Part shown: positions 28,303 through 37,114 of the stretch, piece by piece | Numbering within the stretch: the stretch's first letter is position 1 | Layout: each line of letters begins with the position of its first letter | DNA from: Flagellimonas oceani | GTDB lineage: Bacteria > Bacteroidota > Bacteroidia > Flavobacteriales > Flavobacteriaceae | NCBI RefSeq assembly: GCF_011068285.1 | Contig: NZ_CP049616.1 | Span: 4,174,001 to 4,238,000 of the forward strand | DNA length: 64,000 nucleotides | Direction of reading: 5' to 3' | Notes under the pieces: model-generated | What the model saw: only the letters and a program-made list of their open reading frames with translations | The model's database searches: none | What the model was told of the DNA's origin: nothing | Position numbers and translations under genes: made by a program

Positions 28303-28668
28303 CTAGATTTTTGGATAATGGGTTTGTGTCTTTTCGTGCTGCACATTGCCCGTGTGGGCCGTACTCATTTTTTCAAAAAGTAGCACATGAACCTCTTCAC
28401 CGTTTTTGGTCATAGGGTTGTGTTCCACACCTTTGGGCACTACTATGATCTCACCTTCGTTCACAACCTCTGTCCGATCACGGAATTGCATATAGAGTGT
28501 TCCCTTGATGACCTGGAACAACTCATCTTCGTTCTTGTGGGCGTGCCAAACAAATTCACCCTGTAATTTGGCCAAAAGTACCTGCATATCGTCAACCACG
28601 GCAATTTGATGGGGATGCCATTGTTTGGTGAATTCTGCGTGTTTTTCTTTGAGGTTGATGGATTTCAT
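28303..28668 (-). CDS. Single-domain cupin protein
   Basis: A 121-residue cupin. The metal-binding motif 1 is about residues 39-53 (WHAHKNEDELFQVIKG), with two His and a Glu, and motif 2 includes PKGVEHNPMT. This fold binds a metal and serves many enzymes or sensors; the substrate is unknown. It lies 8 bp after mgtE and 19 bp before the dehydrogenase gene, so these are probably cotranscribed. Confidence 0.86.
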   Translation of the reverse strand: MKSINLKEKHAEFTKQWHPHQIAVVDDMQVLLAKLQGEFVWHAHKNEDELFQVIKGTLYMQFRDRTEVVNEGEIIVVPKGVEHNPMTKNGEEVHVLLFEKMSTAHTGNVQHEKTQTHYPKI

Positions 28669-28676
28669 TGCTCTGA

Positions 28677-30029
28677 TTATATGCCCAAGATCATTTTAGC
28701 TATCCAAAAATAGATCAGGATTCCAAAAATATCGTTGCTTGTGGTGATGAACGGCCCAGTGGCAATCGCCGGGTCAATATTTCTTTTGTGAAGGAACATG
28801 GGGACAAAGGTCCCTATCAGTCCTGCGACCACGATCACGACCACTAGGGACAATGAAATGGCCAATGCGGTCGCAAAAGATCCTTTCCATATCCAAGTAA
28901 ATAGCAACAATAGTAATGCGAGGATAAAACCGTTTAAAAGTGCCAACAGCATTTCCTTTAATAAATGGGTGCTCACACTTCCTTTGAGGTCGTCGTTGGC
29001 GAGACCTTGAACTACAATGGCACTGGACTGCACTCCCACATTCCCTGCCATTGCGGCAATCAATGGGGTAAAAAAGAACAATACGGCATGCTTGGCAATC
29101 ATATCCTCAAAAGTTCCCATAATGGCCGCTGCACTGAGTCCGCCCAAAAGACCCAAGATCAACCAGGGCAACCGGGCGCGCGTGAGTATCCAGATGCTAT
29201 CGTTTACTTCTACATCCTGAGAGATACCTGCCGCCATTTGGTAATCCTTGTCGGCCTCTTCACGAATTACATCTACAATATCATCAATGGTGATACGGCC
29301 CACCAAACGGCCTATTTCGTCTATTACCGGAATGGCCTCCAAATCGTATTTGGACATGATTCTGGCAACTTCTTCCCCTTTTTCGTTGACGTTTACGGAA
29401 TCGACCTTGGGAATATAGATGTCCTTGATATGGCTTTTGGTAGATGCCGTTAGTAAATCTTTCAGCGAAAGACGACCCTTTAACTTGCCTTCGTCATCTA
29501 CCACATATATGGAGTGCACCCTGGTCACGTTTTCCGCTTGGGCCCGCATTTCCTTTACACAATTGGTCACGGTCCAATTCTCGTTTACCTTTACCAATTC
29601 CTTTGCCATAAGGCCACCCGCAGAATCTTCCTCGTAACGCAAAAGGTCCACGATGTCCTTGGCGTGCTCTCGATCTTCTATTTCCGAGATTACTTCTTGG
29701 ACGAGTTCTTTTGGAAGCTCGTTGATGATATCCGCAGCATCATCCGTGTCCAGTTCCGAAAGCTCTTCCGCAATTTCCTTGGCAGTTAGGTTTTTAAGTA
29801 CGGCCTCCCTGATATCCTCGTGCATTTCGGCAAGGATGTCCGAAGTTTTTTCACTGTCGAGCAGCTTGATCAGATAAGTGGCTTCCTCGACCTCCATTTC
29901 GTCCGCTATTTCCGCAATATCGGCATAGTGGAACTCCTTCATCATCAGTTGAAGTTCGGCGTCCTTGTTCTCGGCGATCAGTTCCCTGATCTCTTCCAAA
30001 AGTTCGTCTGTGAGTTTAAACGGGGTCAT
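28677..30029 (-). CDS. mgtE: Magnesium transporter MgtE
   Basis: A 450-residue inner-membrane magnesium channel. The order is an N-terminal helical MgtE_N domain (about 1-125), two CBS domains (about 130-255, including [20 protein letters not shown]) that sense cytoplasmic magnesium, and five transmembrane helices with the conserved [20 protein letters not shown] pore region. Its start overlaps rsmA by 14 bp, an arrangement common in Bacteroidota. Confidence 0.96.
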   Translation of the reverse strand: MTPFKLTDELLEEIRELIAENKDAELQLMMKEFHYADIAEIADEMEVEEATYLIKLLDSEKTSDILAEMHEDIREAVLKNLTAKEIAEELSELDTDDAADIINELPKELVQEVISEIEDREHAKDIVDLLRYEEDSAGGLMAKELVKVNENWTVTNCVKEMRAQAENVTRVHSIYVVDDEGKLKGRLSLKDLLTASTKSHIKDIYIPKVDSVNVNEKGEEVARIMSKYDLEAIPVIDEIGRLVGRITIDDIVDVIREEADKDYQMAAGISQDVEVNDSIWILTRARLPWLILGLLGGLSAAAIMGTFEDMIAKHAVLFFFTPLIAAMAGNVGVQSSAIVVQGLANDDLKGSVSTHLLKEMLLALLNGFILALLLLLFTWIWKGSFATALAISLSLVVVIVVAGLIGTFVPMFLHKRNIDPAIATGPFITTSNDIFGILIYFWIAKMILGI

Positions 30030-30888
30030 CGGCTATCTTTTGTGTCAACGTTACAAAATCAGCTACACTAAGCTGTTCAGGGCGTTGATCAAAGATAGCA
30101 TCTTCTTTTAGATTATCGGAGAGGTTGAAGATTTTAAGACTGTTACGAATGGTTTTTCGTCTTTGGTTAAATGCCGTTTTTACCACTTTAAAGAAAAGTC
30201 GCTCGTCGCACGGTAAGTTCAGTTCCTTTTTCCTTGTTAAGCGAAGCACACCCGAATCCACCTTTGGGGGAGGGTCAAAAACCCCGGGCGGTACCGTAAA
30301 TAGGTACTCGGCATTATAATATGCTTGAACGAGCACAGAAAGAATACCATAAGTTTTGCTTCCGGGCCCTTCGCAGATACGTTTCGCGACCTCTTTTTGG
30401 AACATTCCCGAGAACTCGGGTACCTGTTTCCGCATTTCCAGCATTTTAAATACGATCTGGCTGGAAATGTTATAGGGAAAGTTACCGGTAATCGCGAATT
30501 GTTCCTCTCCATACAGATCGGTCAGATCAAACTTGAGGAAATCGGCCTCAATGACATTCAGGCGATTGTTTTGTTTTAAAATGGCGGCATGCTCCAAAGG
30601 AAAACTGTGGTTGAGGTACACAATGGATTCTTCGTCGAGATCCATCGCCACCAAATCCAAATCACGCTGTAAAAGATATTTGGTGAGCACTCCCATGCCG
30701 GGCCCGATTTCCAATACGTTATTGTATCCTTCCAAAGACAGGGTCTGCGCAATTTTTTGCGCCACGGTTTCATCTTTTAGAAAATGCTGGCCCAAATGCT
30801 TTTTTGCCTTTACGGCACCATCTTCCTGCACGTATTTATTTTTGTGGGAGGAGTCATTGGAGTACTTCTTTTTTTTCTTTTTGGACAC
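30016..30888 (-). CDS. rsmA: 16S rRNA dimethyladenosine transferase RsmA (KsgA)
   Basis: A 290-residue methyltransferase that dimethylates two adjacent adenosines at the 3' end of 16S rRNA during small-subunit assembly. Motifs are [11 protein letters not shown], the SAM-binding [12 protein letters not shown], and the catalytic NFPYNIS. The first 25 residues are a lysine-rich extension before the conserved core, common in the phylum. It overlaps mgtE by 14 bp. Confidence 0.97.
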   Translation of the reverse strand: MSKKKKKKYSNDSSHKNKYVQEDGAVKAKKHLGQHFLKDETVAQKIAQTLSLEGYNNVLEIGPGMGVLTKYLLQRDLDLVAMDLDEESIVYLNHSFPLEHAAILKQNNRLNVIEADFLKFDLTDLYGEEQFAITGNFPYNISSQIVFKMLEMRKQVPEFSGMFQKEVAKRICEGPGSKTYGILSVLVQAYYNAEYLFTVPPGVFDPPPKVDSGVLRLTRKKELNLPCDERLFFKVVKTAFNQRRKTIRNSLKIFNLSDNLKEDAIFDQRPEQLSVADFVTLTQKIADDPV

Positions 30889-30906
30889 GGATGGTTTTTT
30901 TGCAAG

Positions 30907-31215
30907 TTAGTTGGAATTTTCGATATAGATCCAAGCTTCATCACCTGATTCCAAAGGAAATTTTTGGCGTTTGTACGCACTGGTCTCATAAATATCTGCC
31001 TTTTTCAGGTCTGTCTCGTTCACTTCGTAGGCTATACCTGCAACTTTATCCTCTGGATCATTGGTGTTGACGACCAACGGATAACGCCCATAAACGGCAT
31101 TTTCCAATTTTTTAAAACCCAAAACAGAATCGGTTTTTCCCTTGAGCAAACGGCCAAAAATATAGTGCTGTACTTGATGGTCCTGGAGTGTTCCGTAGGA
31201 AAATAAATATTCCAA
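30907..31215 (-). CDS. Gamma-glutamylcyclotransferase/AIG2-like protein
   Basis: A 102-residue protein with the GGCT substrate-binding loop FSYGTLQD near the N-terminus and a likely catalytic Glu in AYEVNETDLKKADIYET. Relatives release pyroglutamate from gamma-glutamyl peptides or amines; the substrate here is unknown. It is 3 bp downstream of the DUF4286 gene and 18 bp upstream of rsmA. Confidence 0.86.
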   Translation of the reverse strand: MEYLFSYGTLQDHQVQHYIFGRLLKGKTDSVLGFKKLENAVYGRYPLVVNTNDPEDKVAGIAYEVNETDLKKADIYETSAYKRQKFPLESGDEAWIYIENSN

Positions 31216-31218
31216 TGG

Positions 31219-31536
31219 CTAAGGTATTTGTTGACTGATAACTTCCAGTTCTGTTCTAAAGGCAACGAATTTGTTGGGAAACATTCGCTGTGCCTGGGCA
31301 CGTAAATGTTCCGCATCCTCTTTGTAATAGGCTTCCAAGGTGTCCCTGCTCTGGGTGGTGTATTGTATGGAATAGGTAATTCCACCCATATCTTCCTCTA
31401 CTAATACCCTTACCATTTTGGCGTGTGAAAATTTTCCGGTGGCCAGCATATCGGGGATGTGCTTGTCCTTCATCCAATCCAACCATTGGTCATGGACACT
31501 TTCATCTATATTGATGGTAACGTTGTAAATGAGCAT
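31219..31536 (-). CDS. DUF4286 family protein
   Basis: A 105-residue DUF4286 protein, a ferredoxin-like/ABM-type small fold. Typical features are the N-terminal YNVTINIDESVHDQWLDWM and the following HIPDMLATGKF. Function is unknown. It is conserved next to rsmA and a TPR protein gene in many Bacteroidota, as here. Confidence 0.85.
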   Translation of the reverse strand: MLIYNVTINIDESVHDQWLDWMKDKHIPDMLATGKFSHAKMVRVLVEEDMGGITYSIQYTTQSRDTLEAYYKEDAEHLRAQAQRMFPNKFVAFRTELEVISQQIP

Positions 31537-31626
31537 GAGCTTCGCTTGTTTGTTTGTGCGGTGAAATTACTGTAATTTTTGAGAACTCCCTTTTTTGGAT
31601 TCCGCCTTTCAGAAAAGGAAAGGAGA

Positions 31627-33411
31627 CTAGTTGATCGCATCCCCGCGGAGCCTTCTAAAATTCTTGCGGGCCTGAGGGAAGTAATAACTGTCCTGATAAT
31701 TATAGATGATCTTCTCATAATTGCTTTTAGCCTTTTCGGGTTCGTTCAAGATGTTCTCGTACAATTCGCCCAAGGCAAAATGGGCATCGTCCGCTAGAAT
31801 GCCATCGGCATAGAACTCTACTATTTTTTGATAGTTGAACTCCGCACTTTCATAGTTTTTTTGCTCTACCAACAATTCGGCCTGTTTCAGCAAGGCTTCG
31901 TCCTCGATTTTTTCCCCTTTGTGATTTTGTAAAATATCTTCCAGTACCTCAATGGCTTCGGTGTTTTTATTTTGATAGGCCAGCAAATCCGCTCTGGCAT
32001 ATTTTTTCAAAGCGGTTTGTGTGGAATCTTCCAATGAATTGTCCGAAATGAGCAAGCTCAACTGCATGGCATCGTTGGCGATAAGCTGGGACGTGGAACT
32101 CCGAAGCACTTTTAATTGGGTTAGGGCCCAATCAAAATCGCCTTTGTAAAAACTGGTCTGTGCCACTTTGAAACGAGCATCTTGGCCCAATACATCGTTT
32201 TTGACGCTTTTTTGTACCTGTGTAAAAAGAATCAAGGCTTCATTGAACCTTTGGTCGAATACCAAAATATCCCCAAGCGCCAATTTTACGTAGGCCATGG
32301 TCATTCGGCCCATCGGGAGTTCCAAGCTTTCTTTGAGCATCGCAATGGCGGGCCCCGGTTCTTCTTTTTTGAAAGTTAAAAAGTTGGCGTAGGCAATCTG
32401 CAATTGCAAGGTGATGCTCTGGTTGCCATATTCTCCCACAAGGTCATCGAACTTTTTTTGTACATCCTCCAGAACCTTTTCTGTCGGGTTTTCCAGTGCA
32501 ATATCGATGAGGTTGAGTTCTGCATTGAGCCGGTTTCTTGGGTTTTCCGTGTTATCCACAATGTATTCGTAAATCTCGGTGGCGGTTTCCCAGTCCTTGT
32601 CCTCCAAAGCTATGCTTCCCAAGTTTTCCAATCGGTCCATGGATTGCCCCTCACTTCTTTTAAAAATGGCCTTTTCTTGGCCAAAAGCGCTGCTATATTG
32701 TTTTTGCTGTACAAAAAGCCAGCTCAAGAGTTCGTTCCATAAAATGTCGGGCGCTTTTTGCGCATTTTGAAGCAGTACCTTTCGCAACAACACATTGTTT
32801 TCGTTGGTAGGGTCTTCTGATATAAAATCATCGATGTTACGCAGTACATTGGAGCGGGAGGTACGTCCTTCCCAGATTAGGTTGAGATAGGATTGGTACA
32901 TTTTGGCAATATCCCCCTGTTCGCCATAAATGCGCGCCAATTGAAAATCGTAGTTGAGGTCTGGTTTCAATTCCATCGCCTTGGTGTAGGCTTGGATCGC
33001 ATAATCGAGCAGGGCATATTTTTGGAAACGGTACCCAACACTGTATCCATAGTTTGGGTTGTCCTCTATCTTGTTGATGGCCTTGTCGTAATAGGCATTG
33101 GCCTTTTCGGCTTCATTTTTAAGTGTAAAATTGTAGCCCAGTTCAATGTAAAAGGTGGGAAACGCGTAGCTGTCCTCTATTTTTTGAAGTAAAAATGCCT
33201 CGGCATCGTCATAGCGTTCCAATTGTTGATAGCAAGCCACCAGACCCTCGGCATAATCCGTGCGCCTTGGATTGGTCTCCACCAATTTTTCGTAGAATAC
33301 CAGGGCTTTCTCGTAATCGCCATCCTGAAAGTATTGTTTGGCCAAGAAATCCTCTTGTGCCGTTACAATACTCGCTGATAGCATCAATATGAGAAATAAA
33401 AGACGTTGCAA
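31627..33411 (-). CDS. Exported tetratricopeptide repeat protein
   Basis: A 594-residue protein with a signal peptide (about 1-18, ending IVTAQ) and TPR helices along its length, for example YFQDGDYEKALVFYEKLVET at the start and FALGELYENILNEPEKAKSN near the end. It is probably a periplasmic or outer-membrane scaffold; no partner can be named. It lies 77 bp after serS and 90 bp before the DUF4286 gene. Confidence 0.88.
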   Translation of the reverse strand: MQRLLFLILMLSASIVTAQEDFLAKQYFQDGDYEKALVFYEKLVETNPRRTDYAEGLVACYQQLERYDDAEAFLLQKIEDSYAFPTFYIELGYNFTLKNEAEKANAYYDKAINKIEDNPNYGYSVGYRFQKYALLDYAIQAYTKAMELKPDLNYDFQLARIYGEQGDIAKMYQSYLNLIWEGRTSRSNVLRNIDDFISEDPTNENNVLLRKVLLQNAQKAPDILWNELLSWLFVQQKQYSSAFGQEKAIFKRSEGQSMDRLENLGSIALEDKDWETATEIYEYIVDNTENPRNRLNAELNLIDIALENPTEKVLEDVQKKFDDLVGEYGNQSITLQLQIAYANFLTFKKEEPGPAIAMLKESLELPMGRMTMAYVKLALGDILVFDQRFNEALILFTQVQKSVKNDVLGQDARFKVAQTSFYKGDFDWALTQLKVLRSSTSQLIANDAMQLSLLISDNSLEDSTQTALKKYARADLLAYQNKNTEAIEVLEDILQNHKGEKIEDEALLKQAELLVEQKNYESAEFNYQKIVEFYADGILADDAHFALGELYENILNEPEKAKSNYEKIIYNYQDSYYFPQARKNFRRLRGDAIN

Positions 33412-33488
33412 TAGCTTGTTTTATTTCAAATATAACGCAGAAATGTGCGGGATTCTGTTAACCGAATCCAAATTAATGGTTGAAAACC

Positions 33489-34760
33489 TTAATCGATGGT
33501 GTCAAAACCGCAGTAAGGAACCAATACTTCCGGTATTTTTATGCCCTCATCGGTTTGATAGTTCTCCAAGATTCCGGCCAAAACCCTGGGCAATGCCAAC
33601 GAACTTCCGTTCAAGGTATGCGCCAACTGGCTTTTTCCATTTTCATCTTTGTAACGCAATTTTAGGCGGTTGGCCTGAAAGGTTTCAAAATTGGATACGG
33701 AACTGATCTCCAACCAACGGTCTTGGGCGGTCGAGAACACTTCAAAATCAAAAGTCAATGCAGAAGTGAAGCCCAAATCCCCTCCGCAAAGACGAAGGAT
33801 TCGATAGGGCAGTTTCAATTCACGAAGAATATTTTTTACGTGCTCCACCATTTCATCCAAGGCCTGGTATGAATTGTCGGGGTGCTCCAATCGCACGATT
33901 TCCACTTTGTCAAACTGGTGCAAACGGTTGAGACCGCGAACGTGAGCTCCGTAGCTTCCTGCTTCGCGTCGAAAACAAGGGGTGTATCCGGTATATTTGA
34001 TGGGAAAATCACTTTCGGCCAAGAGATCACCGCGGTGTAAATTGGTCACAGGCACTTCGGCGGTTGGAATCAGGTACAGATCATCGGCCTGTAAGTGGTA
34101 CATTTGCCCTTCTTTGTCCGGTAATTGACCTGTGCCATAACCAGAGTCTTCGTTCACCATTAGCGGTACCTGCATTTCGGTATAGCCCGCTTCGGCATTT
34201 TTGTCCAAGAAATATGAAATTAGGGCACGCTGTAAACGGGCTCCTTTGCCTTTGTAAACAGGAAAACCCGCACCGGTTATTTTAACACCGAGCTCAAAAT
34301 CGATGATATCGTATTTTTTCGCCAATTCCCAGTGGGGAAGTGCACCATCTGACAAGGTAGGGACATCACCTTCCTTGAAAATTTCTTCGTTGTCCTCTTC
34401 CGAGTTGCCCGCAGGAACGGATTCGTGGGGAACGTTGGGTATCAAATACAATTGCTGCTGAAGTTCCTCGACGGTGGTATTGAGGTCGTCCCCCATCGTT
34501 TTGGATGCTTCTTTGAGTCCAGCGGTCTTTTCTTTTAGGGCATTGGCTTCCTGTGCCTTTCCTGTTTTGAAAAGCATGCCGATTTCCTTGGAAAGTTTGT
34601 TGGATTCGGCCAGTGTAGCATCCAGTTCGGTTTGGATGGAACGTCTTTTTTCATCGAGTTCCAAAACCTTTGATAGCATAGGTGCGGCATCGATGTTGCG
34701 CTTTTTTAAAGCGGTTATGATACTTTCCTTGTTTTCCCTGATGTTCTGTATTTGAAGCAT
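33489..34760 (-). CDS. serS: Seryl-tRNA synthetase
   Basis: A 423-residue class II synthetase. Residues about 1-110 form the antiparallel coiled-coil arm that binds the long variable arm of tRNA-Ser. The catalytic core has motif 2 (FRREAGSYGAHVRGLNRLHQ) and motif 3 (GSSLALPRVLAGILE). Length and motifs are normal. Confidence 0.97.
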   Translation of the reverse strand: MLQIQNIRENKESIITALKKRNIDAAPMLSKVLELDEKRRSIQTELDATLAESNKLSKEIGMLFKTGKAQEANALKEKTAGLKEASKTMGDDLNTTVEELQQQLYLIPNVPHESVPAGNSEEDNEEIFKEGDVPTLSDGALPHWELAKKYDIIDFELGVKITGAGFPVYKGKGARLQRALISYFLDKNAEAGYTEMQVPLMVNEDSGYGTGQLPDKEGQMYHLQADDLYLIPTAEVPVTNLHRGDLLAESDFPIKYTGYTPCFRREAGSYGAHVRGLNRLHQFDKVEIVRLEHPDNSYQALDEMVEHVKNILRELKLPYRILRLCGGDLGFTSALTFDFEVFSTAQDRWLEISSVSNFETFQANRLKLRYKDENGKSQLAHTLNGSSLALPRVLAGILENYQTDEGIKIPEVLVPYCGFDTID

Positions 34761-34810
34761 GGCCTTGTTTTGAGGCGCAAATTTAATTTAATCTGAACAA
34801 GTGCCCAACT

Positions 34811-36127
34811 TTATTCCTTGGGAGCGGGCAGAATCCAATCGTTGTGGGCAAAATGTTTCCATGGAACGCTTGCCAAATCTACTTTTGGGTCGATATATTG
34901 TTGATAGGGTTTTTGGTTTATTCTGACCTTGTTGTCCACAAAAACCTGGATTTCTTCCCCTTGTTCTGCATATTCTTTTTTGAGGTGTTGGGCAAACTGC
35001 CAAACAAAATCGGGATAGCAGGCCACTCTCCGTTGCTGTTTTGTGGTCAGATAATCGTTCAGGTCGACATTGGTGGTGTCCTTGGTTTGAGTGTTTACCA
35101 CTTTGTACGAGATGCTTCCTGCACGGCTACGAAGCATCATCCGCCAACTCAGCCGATGGCCTTCTTCGGTCCAAAGTACATCATCCTTGAAGAAATGGTG
35201 TCTAAGTGGCAATATAAGTTGAACCAGAAAATAAAGACCCAACACCGTTAAAGTGATTGTTTTGGTTTTTGGTATGATGACCTTGGTCTCCGGAATAACT
35301 TTTTTGGTTCTCAAAAAGATATTTCGAATGGTTTGTGGCTCAAAAAAGAACACAATAAACGCTAATGATAAATACGGAAAAATTCCTATTTGAAACACGA
35401 TGCTGTTGAACAGGTGAAAGAAAATGGACAGCACAAAGGCAATTTTCCGGGTGGGTCTCCAAAGTAATGCGGGAACAATCAGCAAATCAAAACCAATACC
35501 GAAGACGCCTATTATTTTATGTACCCATTTTTGCTGGAGAAAATCACCAATGAGGTAGTAGTCCTTTTTGGAGCTCATCAATACTTCGATCATGCTAAAA
35601 TCCAACCAATCGGCATATAGTTTTGCAATGGAAGCGTAGGTGTACACAATAAAGAGTTGTAGGATGATAATCCATCGGACCCAATTGTACATGCTCTGTG
35701 ACCGCAGTCCGGGATTCAGTTTTGCATCTAAGGATGCATCCCGGTGGGCCGGTAAAAATGCCATGATGTAGGCGAGCAGCATCAGCAAATAATAGTGGTT
35801 GTTGTACGATGTTTTCTGCATTAAATAGACGCCCGACCATAATACGGCAAAGGCCAGGGCACTCAACCGGTATTTGAAACCGAAAGCGATCATAAGGCCC
35901 AACGTGCCCATGATGGCGAAGTAAATGTACATGCCGATACCGGGCAAGGGCTGCAACCATTCAAACCCTATAAAGGAAAAAGTAAATTGGGGTTCCACCA
36001 GCGTTCGGCGCACCCATCCGGTAGCTATGGCGCCATAACATTCCGCGCTTACCAATAAACCATAAAACACCCTGAAAACCACTAGTTGGGCGTTGTCTAT
36101 TTTCTTGAATAGAAATTGGTTCAGCAT
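34811..36127 (-). CDS. HTTM domain membrane protein (vitamin K-dependent gamma-carboxylase-like)
   Basis: A 438-residue membrane protein whose N-terminal two thirds is an HTTM domain of several helices. NNHYYLLMLLAYIMAFLPAHRDASLD and the following SMYNWVRWIIILQLFIVYTYASIAKL are characteristic of homologues of gamma-glutamyl carboxylase. Bacterial members have no demonstrated activity. The soluble C-terminus includes VDLASVPWKHF. It abuts ribF with no gap, so the pair is coexpressed; the HTTM-ribF pairing is common in flavobacteria. Confidence 0.88.
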   Translation of the reverse strand: MLNQFLFKKIDNAQLVVFRVFYGLLVSAECYGAIATGWVRRTLVEPQFTFSFIGFEWLQPLPGIGMYIYFAIMGTLGLMIAFGFKYRLSALAFAVLWSGVYLMQKTSYNNHYYLLMLLAYIMAFLPAHRDASLDAKLNPGLRSQSMYNWVRWIIILQLFIVYTYASIAKLYADWLDFSMIEVLMSSKKDYYLIGDFLQQKWVHKIIGVFGIGFDLLIVPALLWRPTRKIAFVLSIFFHLFNSIVFQIGIFPYLSLAFIVFFFEPQTIRNIFLRTKKVIPETKVIIPKTKTITLTVLGLYFLVQLILPLRHHFFKDDVLWTEEGHRLSWRMMLRSRAGSISYKVVNTQTKDTTNVDLNDYLTTKQQRRVACYPDFVWQFAQHLKKEYAEQGEEIQVFVDNKVRINQKPYQQYIDPKVDLASVPWKHFAHNDWILPAPKE

Positions 36128-37057
36128 TTATTTGGAGATTAGGCCCAAGGAATGATTTTTGTCCTTTTTTAATTGATCCTTAAGTTCTTCTATGGAGTTG
36201 AACTTATGCTCGTCGCGTATGCGGTGGAGGAGCTCCACTTGGATTTTTTTATCGTACAGGTCTCCTTCAAAATCAAAGAAATTGACTTCGATGCTTTTCT
36301 GGGAACCGTCCACAGTAGGGTTGAAACCGATGTTCATCATTCCAAAATGTACTTTTCCGTTAAGATTGCTTCGCACCACGTAGGCGCCATTTTTTGGAAT
36401 GAGCTTGTATGCTTCCGCAATGTGAAGATTGGCCGTTGGGAAGCCAAAATCCCTGCCCAGACCTTTGCCTTTTTTAACTGTTCCTGTAAGCATGTAGGCG
36501 TAGCTTAGGTAGTTGTTGGCGGTTTCCACATCACCTTCCAGAAGCGCCTTTCTGATTTTTGTGGAGCTTACGGAAACATCTTCGATTTCTTGTGCGGGAA
36601 TTTCCTCCACTTCGAAGTCGAAGGTATTCCCAAAGGTGATCAGGTCCTGTATATTGGCGTTACGGTTACGTCCAAACCGGTGGTCGTACCCGATGATTAT
36701 TTTTTTGCTTTTGATGTTGTTCACAAGAATATCGCGAACAAAATCGACCGCGGAAAGCCGTGAAAATTGTTTGGTAAAGGGGTGTATGATCAAATAATCC
36801 AGCCCCAAAGTTTCCAGGATCTGTTTTTTCTCATCAAGGGTGTTCAGCAATTTAATGTCCACATCTTTTTGCAGTACCATGCGAGGGTGCGGGAAAAAAG
36901 TGAGTACCGTTGACTTAAGTCCGGTATTTTTGGCATTATTTATGAGGCGTTCCAGTATCTTGCGGTGTCCGAGATGCACGCCATCAAACGTGCCAATGGT
37001 AACCACAGTTTGATGCGGAATGTCCTTAAAATGAGAAATGTTCTGGATTGTTTCCAA
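36128..37057 (-). CDS. ribF: Bifunctional riboflavin kinase/FAD synthetase
   Basis: A 309-residue enzyme converting riboflavin to FMN and FMN to FAD. The N-terminal adenylyltransferase domain has GTFDGVHLGHRKIL (residues about 22-35) and SSTKIRKALLEG. The C-terminal kinase domain has KKGKGLGRDFGFPTANL and VHFGMMNIGFNPTV. It is read first, just upstream of the HTTM gene. A divergent promoter for the metallopeptidase gene lies at 37082. Confidence 0.96.
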   Translation of the reverse strand: METIQNISHFKDIPHQTVVTIGTFDGVHLGHRKILERLINNAKNTGLKSTVLTFFPHPRMVLQKDVDIKLLNTLDEKKQILETLGLDYLIIHPFTKQFSRLSAVDFVRDILVNNIKSKKIIIGYDHRFGRNRNANIQDLITFGNTFDFEVEEIPAQEIEDVSVSSTKIRKALLEGDVETANNYLSYAYMLTGTVKKGKGLGRDFGFPTANLHIAEAYKLIPKNGAYVVRSNLNGKVHFGMMNIGFNPTVDGSQKSIEVNFFDFEGDLYDKKIQVELLHRIRDEHKFNSIEELKDQLKKDKNHSLGLISK

Positions 37058-37081
37058 CGCAATAAAGAAATAAAAAAGGCT

Positions 37082-37089
37082 TACATTTG
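37082..37089 (+). promoter_or_regulatory. -7 box of the metallopeptidase gene
   Basis: TACATTTG matches TANNTTTG and lies 25 bp before the ATG at 37115 in the 57-bp divergent spacer. No good TTTG box was seen at the usual distance. Confidence 0.4.
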
Positions 37090-37114
37090 AATTTATACTA
37101 TGCCCTGATCGTGT

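Noticed and set aside
28284..28346. Extended start of the 2-hydroxyacid dehydrogenase
   Set aside because: It would overlap the cupin gene and adds residues outside the conserved N-terminus.
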